In this document: positions 8,220 to 15,341 of the stretch, one piece after another
Position numbering within the stretch: position 1 is the first letter of the stretch
How the letters are laid out: every line of letters starts with the position of its first letter
Source of the DNA: Selenomonadaceae bacterium
GTDB taxonomy: Bacteria > Bacillota > Negativicutes > Selenomonadales > Selenomonadaceae
DNA: 20,408 nt
NCBI GenBank assembly: GCA_016286075.1
Contig: JAEERZ010000012.1
Coordinates: 1 to 20,408 of the forward strand
Direction: 5' to 3'
Notes under the pieces: model-generated
What the model was told of the DNA's origin: nothing
The model's database searches: none
Seen by the model: the letters and a program-made list of their open reading frames with translations, nothing else
Made by a program: the position numbers and the translations under genes

Positions 8220-10562
8220 ATGAAGGGGACGGAAAAATTTCCGCTGTTGCCTTTACGAGGAATGGTTGTATTTCCTTCGATGATTATTCATTTAGATGCG
8301 GGAAGACCGCGTTCTATAGGGGCTATCGAGCAGGCCATGCTTGCGGATCGTCGTATCTTGCTGGTTGCCCAGAAAAACGCAGAAATTGAAGAGCCGAAAC
8401 CGGAAGATCTTTTCACCATGGGCACCGTTGCTGAGGTGCGCCAAATTTTCAAGCTTCCGGGAGGCGCTTTCCGTGTGCTTGTCGAGGGAATTGAACGCGC
8501 ACGCATTCGTTCCGTCCGCGCATTGGAAAAATATGATGAAGCCGAGGCAATATGTCTTCGGGACGCGATGGCTCCTTCGATGGAACTGGAAGCTCTCACG
8601 CGAGGCGTTGTTCATCAATTTGAGGAATGGGTCAAGGTTACGAGAAAGATACCGGCGGAAGCTCTGGTTTCCGTTTCTATCATTGATGATTCGGGGCGAC
8701 TGGCAGATCTCATTTCCAGCCATTTAAATCTTTCCCTCGAAGATAAGCAGGCGTTGCTTGATCTTGACGACGTTGGCGATCGTATGCGCAAGTTATACGC
8801 TATTTTGGTACATGAATTGGAAGTTCTTGCCATTGAGCGAAAATTAGGCTCGGAAGTCCGGCAGCAAATGGAGAAGCTGCAGAGGGATTATTATTTACGG
8901 GAAAAAATCAAGGTAATCCAAAAAGAGCTTGGCGATCAGGACGACCGACAGGCGGCTATAGAAGAGTACAAAACAGCTTTAAAGAAAAAGAAATGTCCGG
9001 ACACTGTGCGAAAAACAATTGAAAAGGAAATTCGGCGCTTGGAAGGAATGTCTGGTTATTCTGCGGAAACGGGCGTCGTTCGTACATATCTTGACTGTTT
9101 GCTGTCTTTGCCTTGGGAAGAGGCCACGAAAGAGACGGTTGAAATTAAAAAAGCCGAGCATATTCTGGAGCGAGATCATTACGGACTGAAGAAAGTCAAA
9201 GAACGTATTTTGGATTATCTGGCTGTCTATCAACTGGTGTCCAAGAAAAACAAGGGCAAAAAAACCGCAACGGAGCAAAAAGCGCCGATTCTCTGTTTCG
9301 TGGGCCCTCCCGGCGTAGGAAAGACTTCTTTGGCCTCGTCAATCGCGCATGCTGTCGGCCGCAAGTTTGCGCGGGCTTCTTTGGGAGGAATACGCGACGA
9401 GGCTGAAATTCGAGGCCATCGCCGTACTTATGTTGGCGCTATGGCGGGACGTATCATGGAGGGGATTCGTCGTTCAGGAGCTAAGAATCCCGTATTCTTG
9501 TTAGATGAAGTAGATAAATTATCTCATGATTATCAGGGCGATCCTGCAGCGGCTCTTTTGGAGGTACTGGATCCGGAGCAAAATTGTACGTTTACCGATC
9601 ATTATGTCGATTTGCCCTTTGATCTTTCTCAAGTATTTTGGATTGTAACGGCAAACGACGTCAGCGGGATGCCACGTGCATTGCGCGATCGCATGGAAGT
9701 AATTTCCCTGTCCAGTTATACAGAAGAAGAAAAAATAGAAATAGCCAAACGGTATTTATGGCCGCGCCAGCGAACTGCAAACGGATTGACGGCAAGGGAA
9801 GTCTCGATAGGCGGCGGCGTGATTCGTCGTATTATTTCGGAATATACGCGTGAATCGGGCGTGCGCGAATTGGAACGAAAACTGGGTGAGATCTGTCGTA
9901 AAGTTGCGCGACGAATTGTAGAAGAACATGCTGTGAAAGTGAGCGTTACCGCAAAATCGTTGGAAAGTTTCCTTGGTCAGCCCAAATTTTTACATACCAA
10001 AGCGGAAAAAGAGCCGCAGGTCGGCGTCGTTACCGGAATGGCGTGGACGGAATTGGGCGGGGATATTTTGCCGACGGAAGTCACAATTTTAAAAGGGAAA
10101 GGGGAATTAATTCTTACCGGGCAATTAGGCGACGTCATGAAAGAATCCGCTCAAGCGGGGCTTTCTTATATTCGAAGCCGTGCAAAATCCTTGAAGTTGC
10201 CGACGAATTTTCATGAAAAAAATGACATACACATTCATTTGCCGGAGGGAGCGGTGCCGAAAGACGGTCCGTCCGCAGGTATTACGATGACGACGGCAAT
10301 GGTATCGGCGCTTACAAAGCAAAAGGTTCGGAGCGACGTTGCCATGACAGGAGAAATAACGTTGCGAGGGCGTGTGCTCCCGATCGGAGGATTGAAAGAA
10401 AAGGTTCTCGCGGCTTATCGCGAGGGAATGCGCACTATCATCTTGCCAAAGGACAATCTTCGCGATATTGAGGAGATACCGGAACCAATAAGAGATCGAT
10501 TGACATTTGTACCGGTCGCGTCCATGGACGAAGTGCTGCCGCATGTGTGGGTGAAATCGTGA
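8220..10562 (+). CDS. lon: ATP-dependent protease Lon (LonA type)
   Basis: Homo-oligomeric AAA+ serine-lysine protease that removes misfolded and regulatory proteins in the cytoplasm. The 780-residue product has the usual soluble bacterial LonA layout: the N-terminal substrate domain (starts FPLLPLRGMVVFP) to about residue 200, a coiled and highly charged linker around 210-300, an AAA+ module with Walker A GPPGVGKT at 362-369 and Walker B D429-E430 (VFLLDEVDK), and the C-terminal protease domain with Ser685 in PKDGPSAGI and Lys728 in GGLKEK, forming the catalytic dyad. No membrane segments, so it is not the LonB type. Start ATG 8220 follows AAAGGGAGGA with 7-base spacing. The stop overlaps the ysxC start (GTGA), so the two are probably translated together. 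Confidence 0.98.
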   Translation: MKGTEKFPLLPLRGMVVFPSMIIHLDAGRPRSIGAIEQAMLADRRILLVAQKNAEIEEPKPEDLFTMGTVAEVRQIFKLPGGAFRVLVEGIERARIRSVRALEKYDEAEAICLRDAMAPSMELEALTRGVVHQFEEWVKVTRKIPAEALVSVSIIDDSGRLADLISSHLNLSLEDKQALLDLDDVGDRMRKLYAILVHELEVLAIERKLGSEVRQQMEKLQRDYYLREKIKVIQKELGDQDDRQAAIEEYKTALKKKKCPDTVRKTIEKEIRRLEGMSGYSAETGVVRTYLDCLLSLPWEEATKETVEIKKAEHILERDHYGLKKVKERILDYLAVYQLVSKKNKGKKTATEQKAPILCFVGPPGVGKTSLASSIAHAVGRKFARASLGGIRDEAEIRGHRRTYVGAMAGRIMEGIRRSGAKNPVFLLDEVDKLSHDYQGDPAAALLEVLDPEQNCTFTDHYVDLPFDLSQVFWIVTANDVSGMPRALRDRMEVISLSSYTEEEKIEIAKRYLWPRQRTANGLTAREVSIGGGVIRRIISEYTRESGVRELERKLGEICRKVARRIVEEHAVKVSVTAKSLESFLGQPKFLHTKAEKEPQVGVVTGMAWTELGGDILPTEVTILKGKGELILTGQLGDVMKESAQAGLSYIRSRAKSLKLPTNFHEKNDIHIHLPEGAVPKDGPSAGITMTTAMVSALTKQKVRSDVAMTGEITLRGRVLPIGGLKEKVLAAYREGMRTIILPKDNLRDIEEIPEPIRDRLTFVPVASMDEVLPHVWVKS

Positions 10563-11176
10563 AAGAGCGAGTAATCATTACCCAGGGAAGATATTTGCAG
10601 TCTGCCGTTAAGAAGGAACAATATCCGCAGGAAAAACGACCGGAAATTGTATTTATCGGTCGGTCAAATGTTGGAAAGTCTTCGCTGATAAATTCCTTGA
10701 CGCGCGTCAATAATTTGGCGCATGTGTCGGGACAACCCGGAAAAACGCAGACAATCAATTTTTATGACGTCGGCATGAAGATTGAAGGAGAAGATTTTCG
10801 AAGGTCGTTTTATCTTGTTGATTTGCCGGGATATGGCTATGCAAAAGCCGGAAAGACGCAGCGACTCTCGTGGAGAAAGTTTATCGAGGATTATTTACTT
10901 AATTCGGAAGAGATTCGTTTTGTCGCCCAACTCATAGATATACGTCATGATCCGATGCAGTCGGATTTGGATATGTTTCACTGGCTTGTAAAGAACGGAA
11001 TTCCGGTACTTGTCGTCGCGACAAAAGCGGATAAATTAAGCCGCGGCGCGGGGAAGAGCAACACGGAACGGATGCGAAAATTATTGGGCGTGCCGGAGCT
11101 GGAGATTTTGCCATATTCTTCCGTAAAAAATGAAGGACGTTCAGAATTGCTTGACGTGATTGCAAATTCTTTGTAA
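10559..11176 (+). CDS. ysxC: Ribosome biogenesis GTPase YsxC/EngB
   Basis: Essential-type GTPase of the TrmE-Era-EngA-EngB-Septin class that helps mature the 50S ribosomal subunit. The GTP-binding motifs are complete in the 205-residue reading: G1 GRSNVGKSS at 34-42, the switch-I threonine in GKTQTINF at 61-68, G3 DLPGYG at 88-93, G4 TKAD at 155-158, and the G5 region SSVK at 187-190. I prefer the GTG at 10559, which overlaps the lon stop by 4 bases; a GTG at 10547 is also in frame and would add four residues. Neither has a strong ribosome binding site, which fits translational coupling to lon. The lon-ysxC pairing is a standard Bacillota arrangement. An intrinsic terminator follows. Confidence 0.95.
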   Translation: MKERVIITQGRYLQSAVKKEQYPQEKRPEIVFIGRSNVGKSSLINSLTRVNNLAHVSGQPGKTQTINFYDVGMKIEGEDFRRSFYLVDLPGYGYAKAGKTQRLSWRKFIEDYLLNSEEIRFVAQLIDIRHDPMQSDLDMFHWLVKNGIPVLVVATKADKLSRGAGKSNTERMRKLLGVPELEILPYSSVKNEGRSELLDVIANSL

Positions 11177-11194
11177 AATGAAATAAGCAGTAGG

Positions 11195-11240
11195 AAGCAT
11201 CGGGCAGGTCGCTTGCCAAGGCGGCGGTCCGATGCTTTTT
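11195..11240 (+). terminator. Intrinsic terminator after ysxC
   Basis: A 9-bp stem AAGCATCGG/CCGATGCTT (11195-11203 and 11229-11237) followed by T (to 11240). The loop is unusually long (25 bases) and G/C rich, and may fold internally. It lies between ysxC and ahbA; the ahbA ribosome binding site starts only 5 bases after it. Confidence 0.75.
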
Positions 11241-11259
11241 CGTCAAAGGAGAGAAGCTC

Positions 11260-11709
11260 ATGCTTTCAGATTTTGACAAAAAAATCTTGAACGCAATTCA
11301 GGAAGATATTCCGCTGGTATCTTGTCCGTTTGCTGCGATAGCGGAACGGCTGCACATAGACGAAGCCGTCTTGATGGAACGGTTGACGGTGTTAAAGGAA
11401 AAAGGATATCTGCGCAGATTGGGCGCCTATTTTGATTCAGAAGCAATCGGATATAGGGGCGCTCTCGTCGCGCTTCGTGTATCGGCGGCATATTTGGCAG
11501 ACGTCGTTCAGAATGTAAATCGATACGAATGTGTTACGCACAATTATGAACGAGAAGGAGAATATAATCTTTGGTTTACGTTGCAGACTTCGTCGGCAGA
11601 GCAGCAACGCAAGATTTTTGACGAGATTCGCGTTTTGCATGGCATCGAGCGTATGATGGTGTTGCCTTCCCTGAAAAAATATAAAGTTCGCGTGCAATTT
11701 CAGTTATGA
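11260..11709 (+). CDS. ahbA: Siroheme decarboxylase alpha subunit, Lrp-like fold
   Basis: A 149-residue Lrp/AsnC-like protein, best read as one half of the siroheme decarboxylase heterodimer, which converts siroheme to 12,18-didecarboxysiroheme in the alternative heme pathway. An N-terminal winged-helix-like part (about 1-55; DFDKKILNAIQ ... LKEKGYLRRLG) is followed by a ferredoxin-like domain carrying THNYEREGEYNLWFTL at 93-108, the hallmark of the alpha (AhbA/NirD-H type) proteins rather than DNA-binding regulators. ATG 11260 follows AAAGGAG (11245-11251) by 8 bases. The beta subunit lies 12 bases downstream. Genes for the later steps (ahbC, ahbD) are not in the window. A plain Lrp-type transcription regulator is the alternative, less likely given the motif and pairing. 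Confidence 0.8.
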   Translation: MLSDFDKKILNAIQEDIPLVSCPFAAIAERLHIDEAVLMERLTVLKEKGYLRRLGAYFDSEAIGYRGALVALRVSAAYLADVVQNVNRYECVTHNYEREGEYNLWFTLQTSSAEQQRKIFDEIRVLHGIERMMVLPSLKKYKVRVQFQL

Positions 11710-11721
11710 TAGGAGGATGCG

Positions 11722-12204
11722 ATGTTGGAAGAAAAGGATCAACGCATAATCCGTGCTTTGGCAGACGGAATTCCGATTGTATCGCATCCTTTTGCTGAAC
11801 TTGCCGTCAAAGCGGGGATGGGAGAAGACGAATTCCTTTCACGGCTCAGAGCACTTAAAGAACGAGGCGTACTGCGTCGTGTTGGAGCTGTGCTGCAACA
11901 TAGAAAAGCAGGGTTTTCTGCGAACGCTCTTTGCGCATGGCAGGTTGCAAACACTCGATTAGATGGGGTTGGCGAGGCTGTAAGCCGGGAAGCGGCGGTG
12001 TCCCATTGTTATTCGAGGGAGCCGGCGACTGATTGGCCATACAATTTTTATGCAATGATCCATGCTCCAAATAGAAAGGCTTGTGAAGAAATCGCCGATC
12101 GTATTGCGGCGGAAAATCAGTTGGGCGAGAGGAAGACCTTTTACTCCGTACGAGAGTGGAAGAAAGCTACCATGAGATACTTTTGCGAAGATAATGGGGA
12201 ATAG
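11722..12204 (+). CDS. ahbB: Siroheme decarboxylase beta subunit, Lrp-like fold
   Basis: A 160-residue paralogue of the preceding protein and its likely partner in siroheme decarboxylase. The beta-type signatures are clear: GAVLQHRKAGF at 55-65 (His60), VSHCYSRE at 93-100, WPYNFYAMIH at 105-114, and a REWKKATMRYF ending near 144-154. These histidines and the WPYN segment lie at the heme-substrate site in characterised members of the family (family knowledge). AGGAGG (11711-11716) precedes the ATG by 5 bases, and the 12-base gap to ahbA indicates one operon. No terminator was found between its stop and the sigH promoter, so readthrough into sigH is possible. Confidence 0.82.
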   Translation: MLEEKDQRIIRALADGIPIVSHPFAELAVKAGMGEDEFLSRLRALKERGVLRRVGAVLQHRKAGFSANALCAWQVANTRLDGVGEAVSREAAVSHCYSREPATDWPYNFYAMIHAPNRKACEEIADRIAAENQLGERKTFYSVREWKKATMRYFCEDNGE

Positions 12205-12249
12205 GGCTCTGCATTTCATTGAGTATTGCATTGAAGAATTGCCCGAGGC

Positions 12250-12278
12250 TTGACGTAAAAAGGCATCTACGTTATAAT
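12250..12278 (+). promoter_or_regulatory. Near-consensus sigma-A promoter of sigH
   Basis: TTGACG (12250-12255), exactly 17 bases, and TATAAT (12273-12278): 11 of 12 consensus bases. It points to sigH, whose ATG is at 12339, leaving a leader of about 54 bases. Confidence 0.85.
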
Positions 12279-12294
12279 TTTATATGTCTGTTAT

Positions 12295-12316
12295 AAGGCG
12301 TTCTATGGAACGCTTT
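12295..12316 (+). promoter_or_regulatory. Hairpin in the sigH leader
   Basis: A 9-bp stem with one G-T pair (12295-12303 and 12308-12316) closing a TATG loop, within about 10 bases of the predicted transcription start. The following sequence ATTATTT is only moderately T rich, and the ribosome binding site GGGGAGG (12324-12330) stays outside the stem. It may stabilise the 5' end of the mRNA; an early terminator is less likely. Confidence 0.5.
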
Positions 12317-12338
12317 ATTATTTGGGGAGGACTATCGA

Positions 12339-13061
12339 ATGGAAACAAACGCGGCGGCTTATGTCAATGAAGCGGTTTCTAATGAATTCGACACCCTTAC
12401 CGATGAAGACGTCATTTTGAGAATCAAAAGTGATGACGGTCGAGCCGCTTTAGATTATTTAATCAACAAATACAGGAACTTTGTGCGCGCGAAAGCCCGC
12501 TCATATTTTTTAATTGGCGCCGACAGGGAAGATATCATTCAGGAAGGTATGATTGGCCTTTATAAGGCGATTCGGGATTTCCGAAACGACAAGCTTTCTT
12601 CCTTTCGTGCGTTTGCAGAGCTTTGCGTAACTCGTCAAATAATTACCGCCATCAAAACGGCTACTCGGCAAAAGCATATTCCTCTGAATTCGTATGTTTC
12701 CCTGAATAAACCGATTTATGATGAAGATTCGGAGCGTACATTGCTTGACGTGTTATCTGGCGCATGTATTGCTGATCCGGAAGAGTTAGTCATAAGCCGT
12801 GAAGAATTCATTGATATTGAAGCAAAAATGGAGGAAATTCTCAGCGACCTTGAATGGCGTGTGTTGATGTCCTATTTGGATGGGAAATCATATCAGGAAA
12901 TCGCGTCCGATTTGCATCGCAGAGTAAAATCCATTGACAACGCATTGCAGCGGGTAAAACGTAAACTTGAGAAATATATGGAGTCTCGCGGCCATGATGT
13001 GGATTTAGGGCTGATTTATCGAGGGCTCGTTTCCATCAACCGTCATCGGATTGACAATTGA
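12339..13061 (+). CDS. sigH: RNA polymerase sigma factor SigH (sporulation/transition-state type)
   Basis: A 240-residue group-3 type sigma-70 protein very close to Bacillus sigma-H, which directs transition-state, competence and early sporulation genes in that group. Region 2 is strikingly conserved (NKYRNFVRAKARSYF at 43-57; DREDIIQEGMIGLYKAIRDF at 62-81; TRQIITAIKTATRQKHIPLN at 98-117). Region 4 contains the helix-turn-helix YQEIASDLHRRVKSIDNAL at 185-203. The C-terminal ~20 residues (after KLEKYMESRG) extend beyond the Bacillus protein. A near-consensus promoter at 12250-12278 and GGGGAGG at 12324-12330 support the start; a terminator follows. In Bacillota it usually follows rlmB/yacP; here it follows ahbAB. 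Presence does not prove the host sporulates, since non-sporulating Negativicutes and others keep the gene. Confidence 0.94.
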   Translation: METNAAAYVNEAVSNEFDTLTDEDVILRIKSDDGRAALDYLINKYRNFVRAKARSYFLIGADREDIIQEGMIGLYKAIRDFRNDKLSSFRAFAELCVTRQIITAIKTATRQKHIPLNSYVSLNKPIYDEDSERTLLDVLSGACIADPEELVISREEFIDIEAKMEEILSDLEWRVLMSYLDGKSYQEIASDLHRRVKSIDNALQRVKRKLEKYMESRGHDVDLGLIYRGLVSINRHRIDN

Positions 13062-13070
13062 ATGAAATCG

Positions 13071-13106
13071 TCCACTGCGTTTATTTATAAAGGCAGTGGA
13101 TTTTTT
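13071..13106 (+). terminator. Intrinsic terminator of sigH
   Basis: A perfect 8-bp stem TCCACTGC/GCAGTGGA (13071-13078 and 13093-13100), a 14-base A/T-rich loop, then six T (13101-13106). It starts 9 bases after the sigH stop. Confidence 0.9.
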
Positions 13107-13152
13107 ATTGCGTTTGTCCGATGTTTATGATATCCTTTGCGCAGGCAAACAG

Positions 13153-13179
13153 ATGACATCAGGAAGTTTGAGTTATACT
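13153..13179 (+). promoter_or_regulatory. Weak candidate promoter for panBE
   Basis: ATGACA (13153-13158), a 15-base spacer, and TATACT (13174-13179). Both hexamers are good but the spacing is short, so this is a tentative call. It is the best candidate between the sigH terminator and panB, and would give a leader of about 155 bases containing the structured region described next. Confidence 0.35.
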
Positions 13180-13214
13180 GCCAATGCCGGTTTTTTCGAC
13201 GAGACCGTGTTTTC

Positions 13215-13305
13215 GCCCGTACCGTTCCGGACGGGACGATAGATGTGCGCGGGCTGTCGCCGGGGTCGTATACGGGCTTCTTTGTCATGGGCAAAGAAGC
13301 TTTTT
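13215..13305 (+). promoter_or_regulatory. Structured panB leader with terminator-like hairpin
   Basis: Hairpin A pairs CCCGT-A-CCG (13216-13224) with CGGACGGG (13228-13235): 8 base pairs, a TTC loop and one bulged adenine (13221). Hairpin T is a perfect 9-bp stem GCTTCTTTG/CAAAGAAGC (13276-13284 and 13292-13300) followed by TTTTT, a typical intrinsic terminator placed 37 bases before the panB start. GCCCGTA (13215-13221) is also fully complementary to TACGGGC (13271-13277), so it could pair there instead of in hairpin A and intrude into the foot of hairpin T. This is the layout of a transcription attenuator or riboswitch-like leader. The Rfam pan RNA motif, found before panB/C/D in some bacteria and described as a hairpin with bulged adenines, is a possible identity, but I cannot verify its consensus here. 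Confidence 0.55.
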
Positions 13306-13341
13306 CTATTGTTTGCTGAAATTTTTAGGAGGTGTACGTAT

Positions 13342-14181
13342 ATGTCCAATCAACCGTTTACCGTCGCCACATTCAAGGAAAGGAAAGTAAGCAAAACCCC
13401 GGTCACAATGCTCACGGCATACGACTATTCGATGGCTCAGCTCGTCGAGGAAGCTGGGATCGACACGATCCTCGTCGGCGATTCGCTGGGCAACGTCATG
13501 CTCGGCTACGGCTCGACGCTGCCGGTCACGGTGGAGGATATGATCCATCACGGAAAGGCCGTTTGCCGCGGCGCGAAAAACACGTTCGTCGTCGTGGACA
13601 TGCCGTTCATGAGCTATCAAGTCTCCGCTGAGAAAGCAGTGGAAAACGCGGGCCGTATCCTGAAGGAGACGGGGTGCCAGGCTGTCAAGCTCGAGGGCGG
13701 CGTGGAAATCCTTCCGGGCATTGAGAAAATGATTGCGGCGGGAATCCCAGTGGTCGGTCATCTCGGTCTCACGCCCCAGTCGGTCAACCAGCTTGGCGGC
13801 TACAAGGTGCAGGGAAAAGACGCCGCCACCGCCCAAAAGCTCATCGATGACGCGAAGGCTCTCGACAAGGCGGGCTGCTGTGCGATCGTGTTGGAATGCG
13901 TGCCGGCCCGTCTCGCCGAAAAAGTAACGGCGAGCGTGAATGCTGTGACCATCGGCATCGGCGCTGGAAGCGGCTGCGACGGGCAGGTCCTCGTCGTCAA
14001 CGATATGCTCGGTTTCTCCAACGGCTTTTGCCCGAAATTCGTCAAGCGCTTCGCGAATCTTCACGACGAGATCGTCAAGGCGATGCAGGGATACAAGGAC
14101 GCGGTGACAGCGCGCAGCTTCCCCGAGGAGGGAACGCACACCTTCAAGATCGCGGAAGAAACGTTGGAGAAGCTGTACTGA
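13342..14181 (+). CDS. panB: 3-methyl-2-oxobutanoate hydroxymethyltransferase
   Basis: First committed step of pantothenate and CoA synthesis: transfers a hydroxymethyl group from methylenetetrahydrofolate to 2-ketoisovalerate, giving ketopantoate. The 279-residue TIM-barrel protein shows MLTAYDYSMAQ at 23-33 and GDSLGNVMLGY at 46-56. The magnesium ligands are by alignment D47, D86 (VVDMPFMSY) and E118 (KLEGG), and the catalytic Glu is E185 (VLECVP). A perfect AGGAGGTG (13327-13334) 7 bases before ATG 13342 fixes the start; the in-frame ATG at 13243 would add 33 residues unlike the family and run through the leader hairpin. Codons are much richer in third-position G/C than in sigH upstream. 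panE follows after 15 bases. Confidence 0.97.
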   Translation: MSNQPFTVATFKERKVSKTPVTMLTAYDYSMAQLVEEAGIDTILVGDSLGNVMLGYGSTLPVTVEDMIHHGKAVCRGAKNTFVVVDMPFMSYQVSAEKAVENAGRILKETGCQAVKLEGGVEILPGIEKMIAAGIPVVGHLGLTPQSVNQLGGYKVQGKDAATAQKLIDDAKALDKAGCCAIVLECVPARLAEKVTASVNAVTIGIGAGSGCDGQVLVVNDMLGFSNGFCPKFVKRFANLHDEIVKAMQGYKDAVTARSFPEEGTHTFKIAEETLEKLY

Positions 14182-14196
14182 CGGGAGGAATGGCCA

Positions 14197-15123
14197 ATGA
14201 AATTTGTGGTTCTCGGCGCGGGCGGCGTCGGCGGAATCGTCGGCGGATACCTGGCGCTAGGCGGAAACGAAGTGACCTTCATCGCGCGCGGAGAGCATCT
14301 GGCGGCGCTGAAGGAAAACGGGCTCATGCTTCGCACTGCGCACCGTGGCGACCTTCCCGTGCCGACAGCAAAGGCCTGCGCAATCGACGAATATGAAGGT
14401 TCGCCGGACGTGATCCTCGTCTGCTTCAAGTATTACAGCCTTCCGGCCGCCATCGAGTTCGCGCGGAAGCACGCGGGAGAGAATACCCTCGTCATTCCTC
14501 TTCTGAACGTCTTCGGCACGGGTGCGGTCATGCAGAAGGAGCTGCCGGGCGCGACGGTGCTGGACGGCTGCGTCTACATTTACGGCATGGTGGAGTCCCC
14601 CGGCGTCGTGGCGCAGCCTTCGAAGATATTGCGCGTGTTTTACGGCTATCGGCCGGGTGAGCCTCGCAAGCTGGAAGATTTGGCGAAAAGGCTGGAGCCG
14701 GCCCTGAATGAAGCAGGGATTGAAGGCCATTTCACTGAGCAGATCCAGCGCGACGCGCTGCAAAAATTCAGCTATGTGTCGCCCCTCGGCGCGGCCGGTC
14801 TCTATTTCGACGCGGTCAGCGGGGATTTCATGCGGGACGGGGAACCGCGAGATATGTTCGTCGGTTTGGTCAAAGAAATTGAGGCGCTTGGGCACGGCAT
14901 GGGCATCCATTTCGAGAAGCCGTTGGCGGAAGTCAACCTGAAGCTCATGGATTCCTTCACTAAAGACCTCAAGACCTCCATGCAGCGGGACGTAGCGCAT
15001 GGAGGGCCATCTGAGTTCGACGGGCTCGTTCACAGGGTACCGCGTCTCGGGAAGGAATACCATGTCCCGACGCCGCTGTATGATAAAATCAGCGAGTGGG
15101 GGATCAAGAACAACATCCGTTGA
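14197..15123 (+). CDS. panE: 2-dehydropantoate 2-reductase
   Basis: NADPH-dependent ketopantoate reductase, using the PanB product to make pantoate. The 308-residue protein has the Rossmann dinucleotide motif GAGGVG at 7-12 right after the first strand. A putative catalytic lysine is K190 (ALQKFSY) and an acidic residue E273 lies in GGPSEFDGL, matching the Lys/Glu pair of the ApbA/PanE family by position. GGGAGG (14183-14188) precedes the ATG by 8 bases, and the gap to panB is 15 bases, so the two form an operon. panC and panD are not in this window. The ketopantoate reductase family has divergent members, but the pairing with panB makes the assignment strong. Codon use is the same G/C-rich type as panB. 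Confidence 0.92.
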   Translation: MKFVVLGAGGVGGIVGGYLALGGNEVTFIARGEHLAALKENGLMLRTAHRGDLPVPTAKACAIDEYEGSPDVILVCFKYYSLPAAIEFARKHAGENTLVIPLLNVFGTGAVMQKELPGATVLDGCVYIYGMVESPGVVAQPSKILRVFYGYRPGEPRKLEDLAKRLEPALNEAGIEGHFTEQIQRDALQKFSYVSPLGAAGLYFDAVSGDFMRDGEPRDMFVGLVKEIEALGHGMGIHFEKPLAEVNLKLMDSFTKDLKTSMQRDVAHGGPSEFDGLVHRVPRLGKEYHVPTPLYDKISEWGIKNNIR

Positions 15124-15190
15124 ATATGTTTGGATAAGCGTAATTTCCAGTAGGCTGTCGCAGATCGATTCGTGCGAAGTTTCCTTATAA

Positions 15191-15222
15191 AAGGGGCGTG
15201 TCGTTTGGCACGTCCCTTAAAT
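15191..15222 (+). terminator. Hairpin after panE, probable weak terminator
   Basis: A 10-bp stem with one G-T pair, AAGGGGCGTG/CACGTCCCTT (15191-15200 and 15209-15218), closing an 8-base loop. The tail (AAATCTTG) is poor in T beyond the TT in the stem, so termination efficiency is uncertain, but its place between panE and the pheB promoter fits an operon end. Confidence 0.6.
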
Positions 15223-15260
15223 CTTGTCGCGGCATTTGTATAACGAACATTTATTATCTA

Positions 15261-15290
15261 TTGCAATCAATGTATAAAGAATGGTATAAT
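15261..15290 (+). promoter_or_regulatory. Extended -10 promoter of pheB-hom-thrB
   Basis: TTGCAA (15261-15266), 18 bases, and a perfect TATAAT (15285-15290) with TG one base before it (15282-15283). Predicted transcription start is near 15296-15298, about 45 bases before the pheB ATG. Confidence 0.75.
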
Positions 15291-15341
15291 ATCCCCCGCA
15301 TGAAGAAAATGTTCCATTGGATACAAACGGGGGTTTCTGTT

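Noticed and set aside
11260..12204. Two Lrp/AsnC transcription regulators
   Set aside because: The paired genes carry the THNYxR..YNLWFT and SHCY..WPYN..MIH signatures of siroheme decarboxylase subunits, which fits better than a regulator pair.
13243..13341. N-terminal extension of PanB from ATG 13243
   Set aside because: The extra 33 residues are unlike PanB, run through a terminator-like hairpin, and a perfect ribosome binding site supports ATG 13342.
13306..15063. Long minus-strand frames opposite panB and panE
   Set aside because: These arise from the high third-position G/C of panBE; no motif, and both sense genes are certain.
15198..15341. N-terminal extension of PheB from 15198 or 15300
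   Set aside because: The 15198 reading covers the predicted promoter, and the residues before 15342 do not match the family; 15300 would sit only a few bases from the predicted transcription start.
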